Shown here in pieces: positions 41,271 to 51,500 of a DNA stretch of 64,000 bases; within the stretch, counting starts at the first letter, position 1; each line of letters starts with the position of its first letter. The stretch is taken from positions 62,001-126,000 of the forward strand of contig DAINQU010000006.1 in the NCBI GenBank assembly GCA_036742455.1. The letters are read 5' to 3'. This stretch comes from CAIKZZ01 sp036742455 (lineage in GTDB: Bacteria; Pseudomonadota; Gammaproteobacteria; Steroidobacterales; Steroidobacteraceae). Below the pieces are notes generated by a model, which searched no databases, was not told where the DNA came from, and saw nothing but the letters and a program-made list of their open reading frames with translations. Made by a program: the position numbers and the translations under genes.

Positions 41271-42569
41271 CGAACCGGTCTGGACCGAACCGCGGCGATC
41301 GATGTCATTGCCGACCGCCACGAGATCCCGGTACATCTGGCGTAAATTGCCGGCAATCGTAATTTCATTCACCGGATGGACGATCTCTCCGCCCTCCACC
41401 CAGAATCCCGTCGCGCCGCGCGAATAATCGCCGGTCACGCCGTTGACCCCCTGCCCCATCAACTCCGTGACGATGAGCCCACGCCCCATCCGTCGGATCA
41501 AAGCCGCGAAATCATCCGTGCCGGCATGGACCAGCAGGTTGTGGACGCCGCCCGCATTGCCGGTCGTCTGCAAACCCAGTTTCCGCGCTGAATAGGTATC
41601 GAGGATGTAGCCGTCCAATACGCCGGCACGGACCAGTTCGCGGTCGCGGGTTTGACAGCCCTCGGCATCAAACGGCGCACTGCCCAAGGCGCGCGGCAAA
41701 TGCGGCCGCTCGGAGAGCGAAAAGAACGATGGAAAGATCGTCTCGCCGGCCGCGTCGAGCAAGAACGAACTGCGCCGGTATTGCGCGCCACCGCGGATCG
41801 CGCCGAGGAAGTGTCCGAGCAACCCCCGCGCCAATTCCGGCACGTACAACACGGGCACACGCGTGGTCCCGATGCGTCGGGCGCCTAGCCGAGCCGCCGT
41901 CCGTTCCGCGGCGCGGCGACCGATGGATTCTGGAGACTCCAGCTCCGCCGGATCGCGCGAGGTGCTGTACCAGTAGTCACGCTCCGACTGATCGCCTTGC
42001 TGCCCCATGACGACGCAACTGATGCTGGCATAGCTTGAGGGATAGCCGGCGATGAGTCCGTGCGTGTTCCCGAACACGCGGTGCGCGCCGTGCGCACTGA
42101 CCGTGGCACCCTCAGAATTGGTAATGCGTGGATCGACCGCGAGGGCAGCCGCTTCGCACGCCTGCGCCAACTCGATCGCCCCCTCCGCATCGATCCCCCA
42201 CGGGTGGCTCAGCGACAAGTCGGGGATATCGGTCACCAACCAGGCCGGATCCGGTAATCCTGCATACGGATCCTCGGCGGTATAGCGGGCAATCGCGACC
42301 GCTTTGCGCACGGTATCCGCGATGGCCGTCCAGGAGAGGTCTCCGGTGGAGGCAGACCCCTTCCGCTGGCCCACATAGGCCGTGATACCCATGGCCCGGT
42401 TTCGGTGATGTTCGAGTGTTTCCACTTCGCCGAGCCGCACAGTGACGGATAATCCCGTATCGACGCTGACGCCCACATCGGCGGCGGTGGCGCCAATGGC
42501 ACTCGCCTCGGCGAGTGCTCGTTCGACGAGGCGCGAAAGGTCATCTGCGGAGGGCGTGCGGTCGGTCAT
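41235..42569 (-). CDS. pmbA: Metalloprotease-related protein PmbA/TldE
   Basis: A protein of 444 residues of the TldD/PmbA family, recognised by TLEHHRNRAMGITAYVGQRKG, YSTSRDPAELESPESIGRRA, VLYVPELARGLLGHFLGAI and LMGQGVNGVTGDYSRGATGFWVEGG. It forms the heterodimeric TldD-TldE protease with TldD (encoded at 46211), in which PmbA lacks the metal site; the complex degrades unfolded peptides and matures microcin B17 and CcdA in E. coli. ATG 42569 gives the usual N-terminus. Confidence 0.94.
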   Translation of the reverse strand: MTDRTPSADDLSRLVERALAEASAIGATAADVGVSVDTGLSVTVRLGEVETLEHHRNRAMGITAYVGQRKGSASTGDLSWTAIADTVRKAVAIARYTAEDPYAGLPDPAWLVTDIPDLSLSHPWGIDAEGAIELAQACEAAALAVDPRITNSEGATVSAHGAHRVFGNTHGLIAGYPSSYASISCVVMGQQGDQSERDYWYSTSRDPAELESPESIGRRAAERTAARLGARRIGTTRVPVLYVPELARGLLGHFLGAIRGGAQYRRSSFLLDAAGETIFPSFFSLSERPHLPRALGSAPFDAEGCQTRDRELVRAGVLDGYILDTYSARKLGLQTTGNAGGVHNLLVHAGTDDFAALIRRMGRGLIVTELMGQGVNGVTGDYSRGATGFWVEGGEIVHPVNEITIAGNLRQMYRDLVAVGNDIDRRGSVQTGSLLIAEMTVAGE

Positions 42570-42617
42570 GGAATCGCCTGCGGAAGATCGGAAACGCATT
42601 CTAGGCTAGGATAGGGT

Positions 42618-43142
42618 ATGACGGCAGAAGACGACTTCGAATACGAATACGAGCGGCCCAACAAGAGCCAGCTCAAGCGGGACGCCGAGGACATGAAACT
42701 CCTTGGCGACCATCTGGTTCAGATGGCCCCCTCCGAGCTGGCGCGTATCCCGCTGCCTGAAAACCTGCGTGACGCCATTGAGTTGGCGCGGCGCATCTCC
42801 GCGCACGGGGGTGCCGCGCGCCAGCGGCAGCTGATCGGCAAATTGCTCCGCAAGACCGATATCACTGAGATACAGGCAGCGATTGAGGCAAAGGCGCTTG
42901 AAGAGCGCCTTCAGGCCCGCGAATTTCATCGCGTGGAGACTTGGCGTAATCGACTCGTCAGCGAGGGCGAGGCAGCGGTCACGGCGCTATTGGCGACGTA
43001 TCCGCAGCTCGACGCCGGTCGGCTGCGGTCACTGGTGGGCACCGCCCAACACGAAGCCGCACGCGGCCGACCGCCGGCCGCGTCGCGTGAGTTGTTCCGT
43101 TGGCTGCGTGAGGCGCTCGCGGAAGCGCCCACTGGCGCGTAA
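42618..43142 (+). CDS. darP: Ribosome-associated protein DarP (YjgA, DUF615)
   Basis: A protein of 174 residues with the family features RPNKSQLKRDAEDMKLLG, LVQMAPSELARIPLPENL and RRISAHGGAARQRQLIGKLLR. DarP acts in late assembly of the 50S subunit. It is divergent from pmbA, as in E. coli, and followed by purE. Confidence 0.93.
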   Translation: MTAEDDFEYEYERPNKSQLKRDAEDMKLLGDHLVQMAPSELARIPLPENLRDAIELARRISAHGGAARQRQLIGKLLRKTDITEIQAAIEAKALEERLQAREFHRVETWRNRLVSEGEAAVTALLATYPQLDAGRLRSLVGTAQHEAARGRPPAASRELFRWLREALAEAPTGA

Positions 43143-43152
43143 GATTTAAGCT

Positions 43153-43647
43153 ATGCAAGCACTCGTTGGCATCATCATGGGATCGTCTTCGGACTGGGAC
43201 ACAATGCGCCCGGCGGCGGAGACGCTTAGCAAACTCGGCATCCCCTACGAGACCCGTGTGGTCTCGGCGCACCGGACGCCAGACCTCCTGTTCGAGTACG
43301 CGGCGACGGCCAAATCACGCGGCATCGAGGTGATCATCGCCGGCGCGGGCGGCGCCGCGCATCTGCCGGGAATGACGGCGGCGAAGACCGCCTTGCCGGT
43401 GCTCGGCGTACCCGTGCAGTCCAAAATGCTCTCGGGAATCGACTCGCTGCTGTCGATCGCGCAGATGCCGGCCGGCATTCCGGTCGGCACCCTGGCAATC
43501 GGCCCGGCCGGCGCGACCAACGCCGCACTGCTCGCGGCAGCGATGCTAGCGAACAAGTATCCGGACTATGCGACGGCGTTAGACGCCTTTCGCGCCGCGC
43601 AAACGGCCGCGGTCCTTGAGCGACCCGACCCGAGTATTGCGCCGTGA
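43153..43647 (+). CDS. purE: N5-carboxyaminoimidazole ribonucleotide mutase
   Basis: A protein of 164 residues, class I PurE, with the substrate loop GIIMGSSSDWDTM, VVSAHRTPD, and IAGAGGAAHLPGMTAA. The catalytic His is in SAHRTP. It overlaps purK by GTGA. It converts N5-CAIR from PurK to CAIR for PurC at 39002. Confidence 0.97.
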   Translation: MQALVGIIMGSSSDWDTMRPAAETLSKLGIPYETRVVSAHRTPDLLFEYAATAKSRGIEVIIAGAGGAAHLPGMTAAKTALPVLGVPVQSKMLSGIDSLLSIAQMPAGIPVGTLAIGPAGATNAALLAAAMLANKYPDYATALDAFRAAQTAAVLERPDPSIAP

Positions 43648-44735
43648 GAATCGGCATCATCGGTGCCGGTCAGCTCGGACGAATGCTGGCCGAAGCCGGT
43701 TACCCCCTGGGTCTGGAATTCCGCTTTTACGATCGCGTCGCAGACACCCCGGGTGGCCAAGTGGGCCCCATCGTCACCGGTGAGTTTGACGATCACGCCA
43801 AACTCGCGGAGTTCGCTCGCGGCTGCGACGTCGTCACCTTTGACTGGGAAAACGTGCCCGTGGAATCCCTGATTCCCATCGCTCAGCACGTGCCCGTTTA
43901 CCCGAGACCCGACATCCTCGCCGTCGCGCAAGACCGGCAGCAGGAAAAGACGTTGTTTCGAGAGCTGGGCATTCCCACGCCACCGTTCGCGCCGATCGAC
44001 CGCATGGACGACCTCGTGCGCGCTCTGGAGGATATTGGTGCGCCCGGCATTCTGAAGACCCGTCGAATGGGCTACGACGGCAAGGGGCAGGCGCGCATCA
44101 TGAAGCGCTCGGCCGCGCCGGCGGCCTTCGACGCGCTGGCCGGTCAAGCCCTGATCTACGAAGGTTTCGTGCGCTTTACGCGTGAAGTTTCCATGATCGC
44201 CGCGCGCAACGCGGCCGGGAAGATCGTTTACTACCCGCTGTCGGAAAATGTCCACGCGGCCGGCATTCTTGACGAGACGCGCGCGCCCGCGCGGTACCCG
44301 GCATTGGAGCGACAAGCCCGCCGCCATGTGCGAGCGATTCTGGAGCGCTTTGACTACGTCGGTATCTTGGCCGTGGAATTCTTTGTCGAGCGCGGGCGCC
44401 TGTTGGCCAACGAAATGGCGCCGCGCGTGCACAACTCGGGTCACTGGACGATCGAAGGCGCCGTTTCCAGTCAGTTTGAGAACCACCTGCGGGCGATCAC
44501 CGGATTGCCACTCGGGTGCACGGACGCACGCGGACACGCCGGGATGGTCAACTTTGTCGGCTACATGCCGACGCGCGAACGAGCGCTCGCGGTCGCCGGT
44601 CTGCATTGCCACGATTACGGCAAGCGTGAGGCACGCCCGGGTCGAAAATTAGGCCATGCCACGGTGGTTGCCGGCTCGGCTCGCGCGCGGGATGCGGCGC
44701 TCGCGCGGGCACGTCGATTGAAGAAGCCCAGATAA
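43644..44735 (+). CDS. purK: N5-carboxyaminoimidazole ribonucleotide synthase
   Basis: A protein of 363 residues, ATP-grasp family, with IGIIGAGQLGRMLAEAG, TFDWENVPVE, LKTRRMGYDGKGQ and the C-terminal ANEMAPRVHNSGHWTIEGA. It starts at GTG 43644, overlapping the purE stop. It carboxylates AIR with ATP and bicarbonate. Confidence 0.97.
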   Translation: MRIGIIGAGQLGRMLAEAGYPLGLEFRFYDRVADTPGGQVGPIVTGEFDDHAKLAEFARGCDVVTFDWENVPVESLIPIAQHVPVYPRPDILAVAQDRQQEKTLFRELGIPTPPFAPIDRMDDLVRALEDIGAPGILKTRRMGYDGKGQARIMKRSAAPAAFDALAGQALIYEGFVRFTREVSMIAARNAAGKIVYYPLSENVHAAGILDETRAPARYPALERQARRHVRAILERFDYVGILAVEFFVERGRLLANEMAPRVHNSGHWTIEGAVSSQFENHLRAITGLPLGCTDARGHAGMVNFVGYMPTRERALAVAGLHCHDYGKREARPGRKLGHATVVAGSARARDAALARARRLKKPR

Positions 44736-44808
44736 CGAGACGGGGACCCTGCGAGGCTACGAAGCGCAGGCAGAACGACAGCGATCCGATGCGAAGGGAA
44801 GGCGTTCG

Positions 44809-46209
44809 ATGTATTTGCAGCGGCTCGGTTTACGAGCGCTGCCGTTCCGGTTAACGCCGGACGCAGCGTTTTATTATCCTGCCAGAGGCCACGCAGCGCC
44901 GTGGGCCGCGCTGGGCGACGTTCTCGTGAAAGCTGGCGGGCTTACCGCTTTGATCGGCCCGTGCGGCACAGGCAAGACGCTACTGCTGCAGCGACTGCGG
45001 AACGGCCTACCGACCAACGTCTCGTCCGCTCATTTCAACCAGTCACCCGCGACGGCCAGTGAATTGGTGCATGGCCTCCTCGTGCAGTTCGGTCATCGCG
45101 TCACACTGACCGGTGCGGCACTCGGCGATGCGCTCACGACCATTCTGTGGGGACGTGAGGCCGTCGAGCAGCGGACAGTCATCACGATCGATAACGGTCA
45201 CTGCTGCACTCCACCGGTGCTGAACGCGTTGGTCGAGCACATCGCCGCCTTCCCGCACGTGGCGGTGGTGCTCGTCGGTGAGCCGGCGTTGCAGACGGCG
45301 CTGCTGGCGGCGACCGCCGGACAAACCTGCGCGCTACGCGTCCACGCGGTCGAGGCGTTGCACGCGGACGAGGTGGGTGAGTATCTGCAACATCGGCTCG
45401 ATGTCGCCGGCGCTGCGGGACGACGCGTGTTCCAGAGCAGCGCAGCAGACATGCTGATGCGGATCACGGACGGTGTCCCCAAACAGATCAATCGCTACGC
45501 GGACGGTGCGATGACCGCGGCGTTTGACGCCATGCGGGACAGCGTCACCGCGGAGGATGTGCGGGCGGCTGCACACCTACTGGGCACGATCGATGCGGCA
45601 CTCCAGCGACAACGCCCCACGTACGTTCCTGTCGCCGCAGCGGAGCCGCCTACTGACCCGGGGTCGCTCCCCACCGCCGATCGGCTCGCCCTGTCCGACG
45701 AGGTTTTTGCTGCGGTGGCCACGTCGCGTACCGCGGTTGAATCGGCCTACGTGGACTGGCAAGCCGCCGTGGCGGCTGATCTCGCGGCGGATCTCGCCAT
45801 TGATCTCATGGCCGATGTCGAGCCGGACCTCGCGTCTGACCTCGGGGAGAACGCCATCGGGGGGCTGAAGAACCCGGTGGATAACGCGACGACCGCGGCG
45901 CGGAGCGCGCGGTATCGCCTTCACCTCGAGCAGGGGGGTGTGCTCGAGCGCACGATTGATTTGACCGAGGGGGTGCTGACCATCGGCCGCTCGAGTCAGA
46001 ACGATCTACAGATTCCGTCGCGGTACGTGAGCCGCCTGCACTGCACGATCACCCGGGATGGGACTCACCTGCTGATCGAGGATTTGGACAGCACGAACGG
46101 CGTTTATCTGCGCGGCGAACCCGTCTGGCGCGAGCCGTTGCAGCCAGGGGACGTAATCCAGATTGGGATCCACGAACTGCGCATCGAACGGGTCGACGCG
46201 CAGCGCTGA
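44809..46209 (+). CDS. ExeA-like AAA ATPase fused to an FHA domain
   Basis: A protein of 466 residues. Residues 1 to about 265 resemble the ExeA/GspA-type ATPases: FRLTPDAAFYYPARGH at the start, Walker A in IGPCGTGKTLLL, sensor-1-like VVLVGEPALQTAL, and PKQINRYADGAM. The Walker B reads ITIDNGH, with Asn in place of the catalytic Glu. A linker at about 320-345 repeats Ala-Asp-Leu units (AADLAADLAIDLMADVE). Residues from about 368 are a forkhead-associated domain with LTIGRSSQNDLQI, SRLHCTI and DLDSTNGVYLRG, expected to bind phosphothreonine. No membrane helix or peptidoglycan-binding part is seen. AAGG precedes the ATG. It is not in an obvious secretion operon, so the partner is unknown. Confidence 0.83.
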   Translation: MYLQRLGLRALPFRLTPDAAFYYPARGHAAPWAALGDVLVKAGGLTALIGPCGTGKTLLLQRLRNGLPTNVSSAHFNQSPATASELVHGLLVQFGHRVTLTGAALGDALTTILWGREAVEQRTVITIDNGHCCTPPVLNALVEHIAAFPHVAVVLVGEPALQTALLAATAGQTCALRVHAVEALHADEVGEYLQHRLDVAGAAGRRVFQSSAADMLMRITDGVPKQINRYADGAMTAAFDAMRDSVTAEDVRAAAHLLGTIDAALQRQRPTYVPVAAAEPPTDPGSLPTADRLALSDEVFAAVATSRTAVESAYVDWQAAVAADLAADLAIDLMADVEPDLASDLGENAIGGLKNPVDNATTAARSARYRLHLEQGGVLERTIDLTEGVLTIGRSSQNDLQIPSRYVSRLHCTITRDGTHLLIEDLDSTNGVYLRGEPVWREPLQPGDVIQIGIHELRIERVDAQR

Positions 46210-46210
46210 C

Positions 46211-47695
46211 TCAACCCGTCCCGCCGACCGTCAATCCATCGACTCGGACCGTCGGCAAGCCCACACCCACGGGAATCGACTGCCCTTCCTTGCCGCAGTT
46301 ACCGACGCCGGCGTCAATCTTCAGATCATTGCCTAACATGCTGACACGCTGCAGCACTTCCGGTCCGGAGCCAATCAACGAGGCACCTTTGACCGGCCGC
46401 GTGATGCGGCCGTTTTCGATCATGTACGCTTCGCTCGTGGAAAACACGAATTTGCCGCTGGTGGTGTCGACCTGGCCGCCACCAAAGTTGACCGCATACA
46501 ACCCACGATCGACCGAGCGAATGATTTCCGCAGGATCGTGCGGGCCGGGCAGCATGTAGGTATTGGTCATGCGCGGCAGCGTGGCGTGCGCGAACGATTC
46601 CCGTCGACCGTTGCCGGTCGATCCGGTACCCATCAGACGACCGTTCAGACGATCCTGCATATAGCCCGTCAGTACGCCCTCCTCAATCAGCGTAGTGCAC
46701 CGGGTGGGCGTGCCCTCGTCATCGATGCTCAAGGAGCCGCGCCGACGTGCCAACGTGCCGTCGTCAACCACGGTGCACAACGGGCTCGCGACCGTTTCGC
46801 CCATTCGACCCGAGAACGCCGACGTGCCCTTGCGGTTGAAGTCGCCCTCCAGCGGGTGACCGACCGCTTCGTGCAGCATGACCCCCGGCCAGCCGTTCGC
46901 AAGGACCACGGTCATGGTGCCCGCAGGTGCCGGAATGGCCTCGAGATTGACGCTCGCCGCGTGGATCGCCTGGCGGGGGAGATCCTTCACATCGGGATGA
47001 CGCAGCAACTCCTCGAGGGAGTAGCGACCTCCCATGCCGACGTAACCTTGCTCGCGCCGGCCATCCGATTCCAGGATCACCGACAAGTTCACGCGCACCA
47101 AGGGGCGCACATCGGCGGCCAGCACGCCTTGCGAGTTCACGACGAGCACGATCTCGTAAGACCCGGCCAGACTGGCCATGACCTGACGGACGCGCGGATC
47201 CAACGCGCGTGTCGATCGATCCAGTGACTGTAAGAACTCTATCTTGTCCGCATCGGCGAGCGAGGTGATCGGATCCAGTGGCTGGTACAGCGACGGCACG
47301 ACTCGAGGGCTGCCAATCCGTATGCCGGCCGCGCCCGGGGTGGCCGTTGCACCGCCGTGCCGCACGATCGCACGCGCCGCTCGGGCCGCTTCGATCAGCG
47401 CGGTTTCGCCCAACTCATCGGAGTAGGCAAGACCCGTCCGCTCGCCGGCCATGGCACGCACGCCGACGCCTTGGTCGATGCTGTGCGATCCTTCTTTGAC
47501 GATCCCGTCTTCCAGCGCCCACGACTCGTCGCGCGACCATTGAAAATACAATTCCGCCTCGTCGAGCGCATGCTCGTGCATGAGGCCGAGCGCGTGCTCA
47601 AGCTTCGGCAGCGTCAAGCCCGCGGGCTCCAAAATCGTGGCTTGGGCGAGCGTATACGGATCCAGTTCAGTCACGGCGTTCAAAGCAAACCTCAC
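46211..47695 (-). CDS. tldD: Metalloprotease TldD
   Basis: A protein of 494 residues (E. coli 481). The TldD metal motif is HEAVGH (GVMLHEAVGHPLEGDFNRKG), with VVDDGTLARRRGSLSIDDEG, GYMQDRLNGRLMG, NFGGGQVDTTSGKFVFSTSE and CGKEGQSIPVGVG all matching the family. It is the catalytic partner of PmbA (41235). GTG 47695 overlaps the nitrilase TGA (GTGA) and is the probable start; a GTG seven codons later is possible. The open frame continues upstream into the nitrilase gene. Confidence 0.95.
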   Translation of the reverse strand: MRFALNAVTELDPYTLAQATILEPAGLTLPKLEHALGLMHEHALDEAELYFQWSRDESWALEDGIVKEGSHSIDQGVGVRAMAGERTGLAYSDELGETALIEAARAARAIVRHGGATATPGAAGIRIGSPRVVPSLYQPLDPITSLADADKIEFLQSLDRSTRALDPRVRQVMASLAGSYEIVLVVNSQGVLAADVRPLVRVNLSVILESDGRREQGYVGMGGRYSLEELLRHPDVKDLPRQAIHAASVNLEAIPAPAGTMTVVLANGWPGVMLHEAVGHPLEGDFNRKGTSAFSGRMGETVASPLCTVVDDGTLARRRGSLSIDDEGTPTRCTTLIEEGVLTGYMQDRLNGRLMGTGSTGNGRRESFAHATLPRMTNTYMLPGPHDPAEIIRSVDRGLYAVNFGGGQVDTTSGKFVFSTSEAYMIENGRITRPVKGASLIGSGPEVLQRVSMLGNDLKIDAGVGNCGKEGQSIPVGVGLPTVRVDGLTVGGTG

Positions 47696-48513
47696 GCGCC
47701 CAAGACGCGATTCGAGAGAGCGGGGAATTCGGCGCGCAGACGCCGCAATGCATTCAAATCCACGTCGGCACACACGACGCCGCTGCCGCGCGGCAGACGC
47801 TTCAGCACACGGCCCCACGGATCGATGGCGATCGTGTCGCCGTACGTCTCACGGCCATTCGGGTGTACGCCGGATTGGGCCGCCGCAAAGACATAGCTCA
47901 GATTCTCGATGGCGCGCGCGCGTAACAACGTTTCCCAATGGGCGCGTCCCGTGGGCACGGTAAACGCCGCCGGCATGACGAGGATCTCGGCACCCGCCAC
48001 CATCAAGCGTCGGTACAACTCCGGGAAACGCATGTCGTAGCACACCGACAAGCCGATGCGGCCAATCGGCGTGTCCACCGTTACCACCTGTTGACCCGGC
48101 GCGACGTGGGTGCTCTCACGATAGTTTTCGCCGGGCTTGTCCGGGACGTCCACATCGAACAGGTGAATCTTGTCGTAACGCGCCACGCACGTACCGCGGG
48201 CATCGTAGACGAGCGTCGTGTTCGTCACGCGCCCATCCGCGGCATCGCTGCGTATCGGCTGCGTCCCGCCGATGAGCGTGATGCCGTGTCGTTGCGCACT
48301 CTGCGCGAGGAAGTCTTGGGTAGGGCCATGACCCATGGCCTCGGCGACCTCGCGTTTATCGATATCGCGCCGCCCGATGAAATTGAAATTCTCCGGCAAC
48401 AGTACGACGGCCGCACCCGATTGCGCGGCTCGCGCGATCAGCGGTTCCGCGGTCGCCAGATTGGCGGCCACGTCCGGGCCGGAGGTCATCTGTACCGCTG
48501 CAAAAACACCCAT
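47692..48513 (-). CDS. Carbon-nitrogen hydrolase, Nit1-like (deaminated-glutathione amidase type)
   Basis: A protein of 273 residues with the nitrilase-superfamily triad: Glu in LLPENFNFIG, Lys in YDKIHLFDVDVPD, Cys in VCYDMRFPELYR. The length and the YDKIHLFDVD and HWETLLRARAIEN segments fit the Nit1/YafV-NitA branch that repairs deaminated glutathione. It lies between yhdP and tldD, a common arrangement in gammaproteobacteria. It overlaps tldD by 4 bp. Confidence 0.9.
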   Translation of the reverse strand: MGVFAAVQMTSGPDVAANLATAEPLIARAAQSGAAVVLLPENFNFIGRRDIDKREVAEAMGHGPTQDFLAQSAQRHGITLIGGTQPIRSDAADGRVTNTTLVYDARGTCVARYDKIHLFDVDVPDKPGENYRESTHVAPGQQVVTVDTPIGRIGLSVCYDMRFPELYRRLMVAGAEILVMPAAFTVPTGRAHWETLLRARAIENLSYVFAAAQSGVHPNGRETYGDTIAIDPWGRVLKRLPRGSGVVCADVDLNALRRLRAEFPALSNRVLGA

Positions 48514-48516
48514 GCG

Positions 48517-51500
48517 TCAATCCTTCTGTCGTGGAACGGTTGGCACGCCCGTGTCCGGCGCCGGCGGCACCGACTCCGAGCTCGCAGCCCCGTCCCGGCT
48601 GTCGGTCCCAGACTCCTTGCCCGCCTCCGTGACCGGGGCTTTACCGGTCACCTCACGGGCTTCGTTCGCGCCGATCCGATCGATGGTGGGCTTGTCCCAG
48701 CTGCCGGTAATTCGATAGTACCCGCGCGCGATCCCGCCGAGAGGTTCCTTGAACACGGTCGAGAAGACCAGCAAAGCCGCACCGATGGCAGGTCCAGCCG
48801 CTAACGCACCCGCTGCGGCCAAGGGACCACCGACATGGCCGGTAATTTTGGCGGTCTGATCGTAATCGCGGGCGAGCAAACCCGTGCGGCCCACGATGCC
48901 GATTTCAGCGGCCGGTCCTTTCAAGACCAGATTCTGCGTGTAGGCGTTGCCCCCTTGAAAGGAGAAGTCGCCGCGAATGTGGTCGAAGGCAAACCCTTTG
49001 TCGGTCAGATCGGAAAAATCCAAGGTCAGGCGGCGCGGCAGTGCGGCGATCGACATCAAGCCAAGCACGCGACCGGCGCCTGGATTCACGCCCAAGACCT
49101 GGCCTTGTTCGACTGCGATATTCACGTTGCCGGTGGCACGGCTAAACAGGCCCAGATCCAAGCTGCCCGGCCAGCCCAGCACGCCGGACGCATGCGCACG
49201 CTTGCCGGTCAGCGTTTGTTGGAATCCCCAAGCATTGAGTGTGTCTTGCACGTCGGTACTGTCAAACACGAAGTTCAACGTGCTCGACTGACCGGATGCG
49301 CTCTTAATCCAACTGCCTTTCGCCGTTGCCTCGAAAGAATTTCCATGCAGGACGCCGTGGTCCAGCGTGAGTCCGTCCGCACGGCGCGACAGCGTGGCCT
49401 CGAGCGAGCCGAAACGCCGCTTCTGGATCTCGAGATTGCGAACTTTGATGACAATCGGCGGTAACTGCGTGGGGTCGAGGGCTTCGTCGTCGGTGGACGA
49501 GTCGCCCTCGGCGTAATCACCGAGCAGCAGACGATCCATATCCAAGGTGAGCGGCGTGTTCCCGCGCAAATCGTAAGGCACCACAATCACACCGCGCGCC
49601 GCCGGACTCTCCACCGCAACCCGCCACGCACTGTCACGGTTGCCGAGCGTCAGAGAAACATCCGGAAAATGAAAGCCAAAGATGCCGAAGCGATCCACGT
49701 GCAGCGTACTGCCTGCCAACATATCGCCCACGGCACTGCCGGCTTGCTCCTTGAGACGCACTCTGAGCCATGCCGACAAGTCGTAATCCGGCAACTTGCC
49801 GTCCAACCAGACGCCAGGCCCTTCCCGCAGTAACGGGGCGCCCGCCCCAAAGTGCACGCTGCCACGCACGAACTTCGGTAGGTCATCGCCCCCCTGCCAT
49901 TCAAAGACGGCGCCGTCGCGCCCCAATTGACTGCGCAATATCAAGCCGAGCGGCCGCGGTGCATCCCGCTTCATGCCGGGCGGCACGGGCGTGTCCTCGT
50001 CCACCGGAAAGTCGATCGATAATTCCAAGTTGAGCGGCCACTGTGCGTCGGCGGCTTTCGCAAGCGGCGCGGGGAATGCCGAGGTCATACCCACGAGATT
50101 GGACTGCAACTGCACGGTTGCAAGGCCCCAACGCACGTCGACCTCGTGCACGTTCGGACGCGTATCCGGTGGCGCATCGGCCGGCACCGGATCGGGCGGC
50201 AATTGCCATTCGAGACGCGGGAACCGCGCCGAGAGCGTCCAATCGGTGCCACCGGCTAACCAACTGCCTTGATCGATCCCGAGCGCCGTTTGGACATGAT
50301 CGCCGAGCACGCGCCCGTCGCCGGTCACGATCAACGCACGCTCCGGGCCTTTGACGTTGATCGTCTTGGCACGGAATCGCGCCGGGCCACCAAGCACTGT
50401 GGCCGAGAGTTTCGGCACGGTCACGTCGCGATTGCGAATCGTGAGGCTACCGACGACATCGCGGGCAGGCTCATCCAAGCTCGGCACTTTGATGACGTCG
50501 TGATCCAAGCGCGCGTCCACCGCGACCAAGCGATCGGCAAAGTGACGGAACGGTAGCACGAGCTTCAAATCACCGTTCAGGGGCCCCTTGCCACCCAGTT
50601 TCATAAAAATGGGCCCGAGCTTGGGACCGACCATCGACGCCTGCAAATACGTCAGTGCGTCGTGCACATCGCCGTCGAATTTGGCATCGGCGGTCAATTC
50701 GGCCTCTTTGAAATCGGTCATCTCAGCAACGGCCTCGCGCACGTTCAGACCGTGCACGTGTGCCTGACGGGTTCGTGCCGTGAAACCGTTGTTCTTAAAT
50801 TCTGCGTCGCCGTCCAAGTCCTCAAGGTCGCCGAACTCGTCGTGAAAGTGCAGTCGCAATTGCTCGAACGCAAATGTGATGCGGAAAAGACCGCCACCGT
50901 CGCGGAACGGAAAACGGCGAAGATCGCCGGATAACTCTGCTCGACCGGACGGCACCACGCCTGCGATAAAGGCGTGATCAAGCCATTCCATCGTGTGCTC
51001 GGGGATTTTCTTCCCCGGCAAATAGCGCGGCGCATTTTCGGCATGGATGCCGCCAAAGCGAAAATCCAAATCAATATTAGAGGGCGTCTCCGGATCCGAC
51101 GGTAAGAAAAACCCGGCATGCCCTTCGGCATGGGCGCCAAGCGACGCCAACGACGCGTTCGTCACGGCGAAGTGCCAGCCGTCGGATTTCCACGCAATCT
51201 CATAGCGCGCGGAGAGCGTCTCCAGTGGAATGGGAGCGCGCATGGCGCGCGCCAGGTCCAGTGATAGGCCGGTGGAGTGCAATTCACCGGTGGCCCGATC
51301 GCCCGCACCGGCGATTACGCCCGACAGCCCCGTGATGCCCGGAATCGCTTCGAAGGCGCCGATACCGACATCCGTAAAGCGAGCACCACCGTTCATGCGC
51401 CAGCCCTGCTGTGCATCGTGCGTCACCGACACGTCCACGCTGGAGAGTTGGCCGCGGGGCGCCAGCGCCAGGCCCATCTCACGGGCACGCCCGGCCGGTA

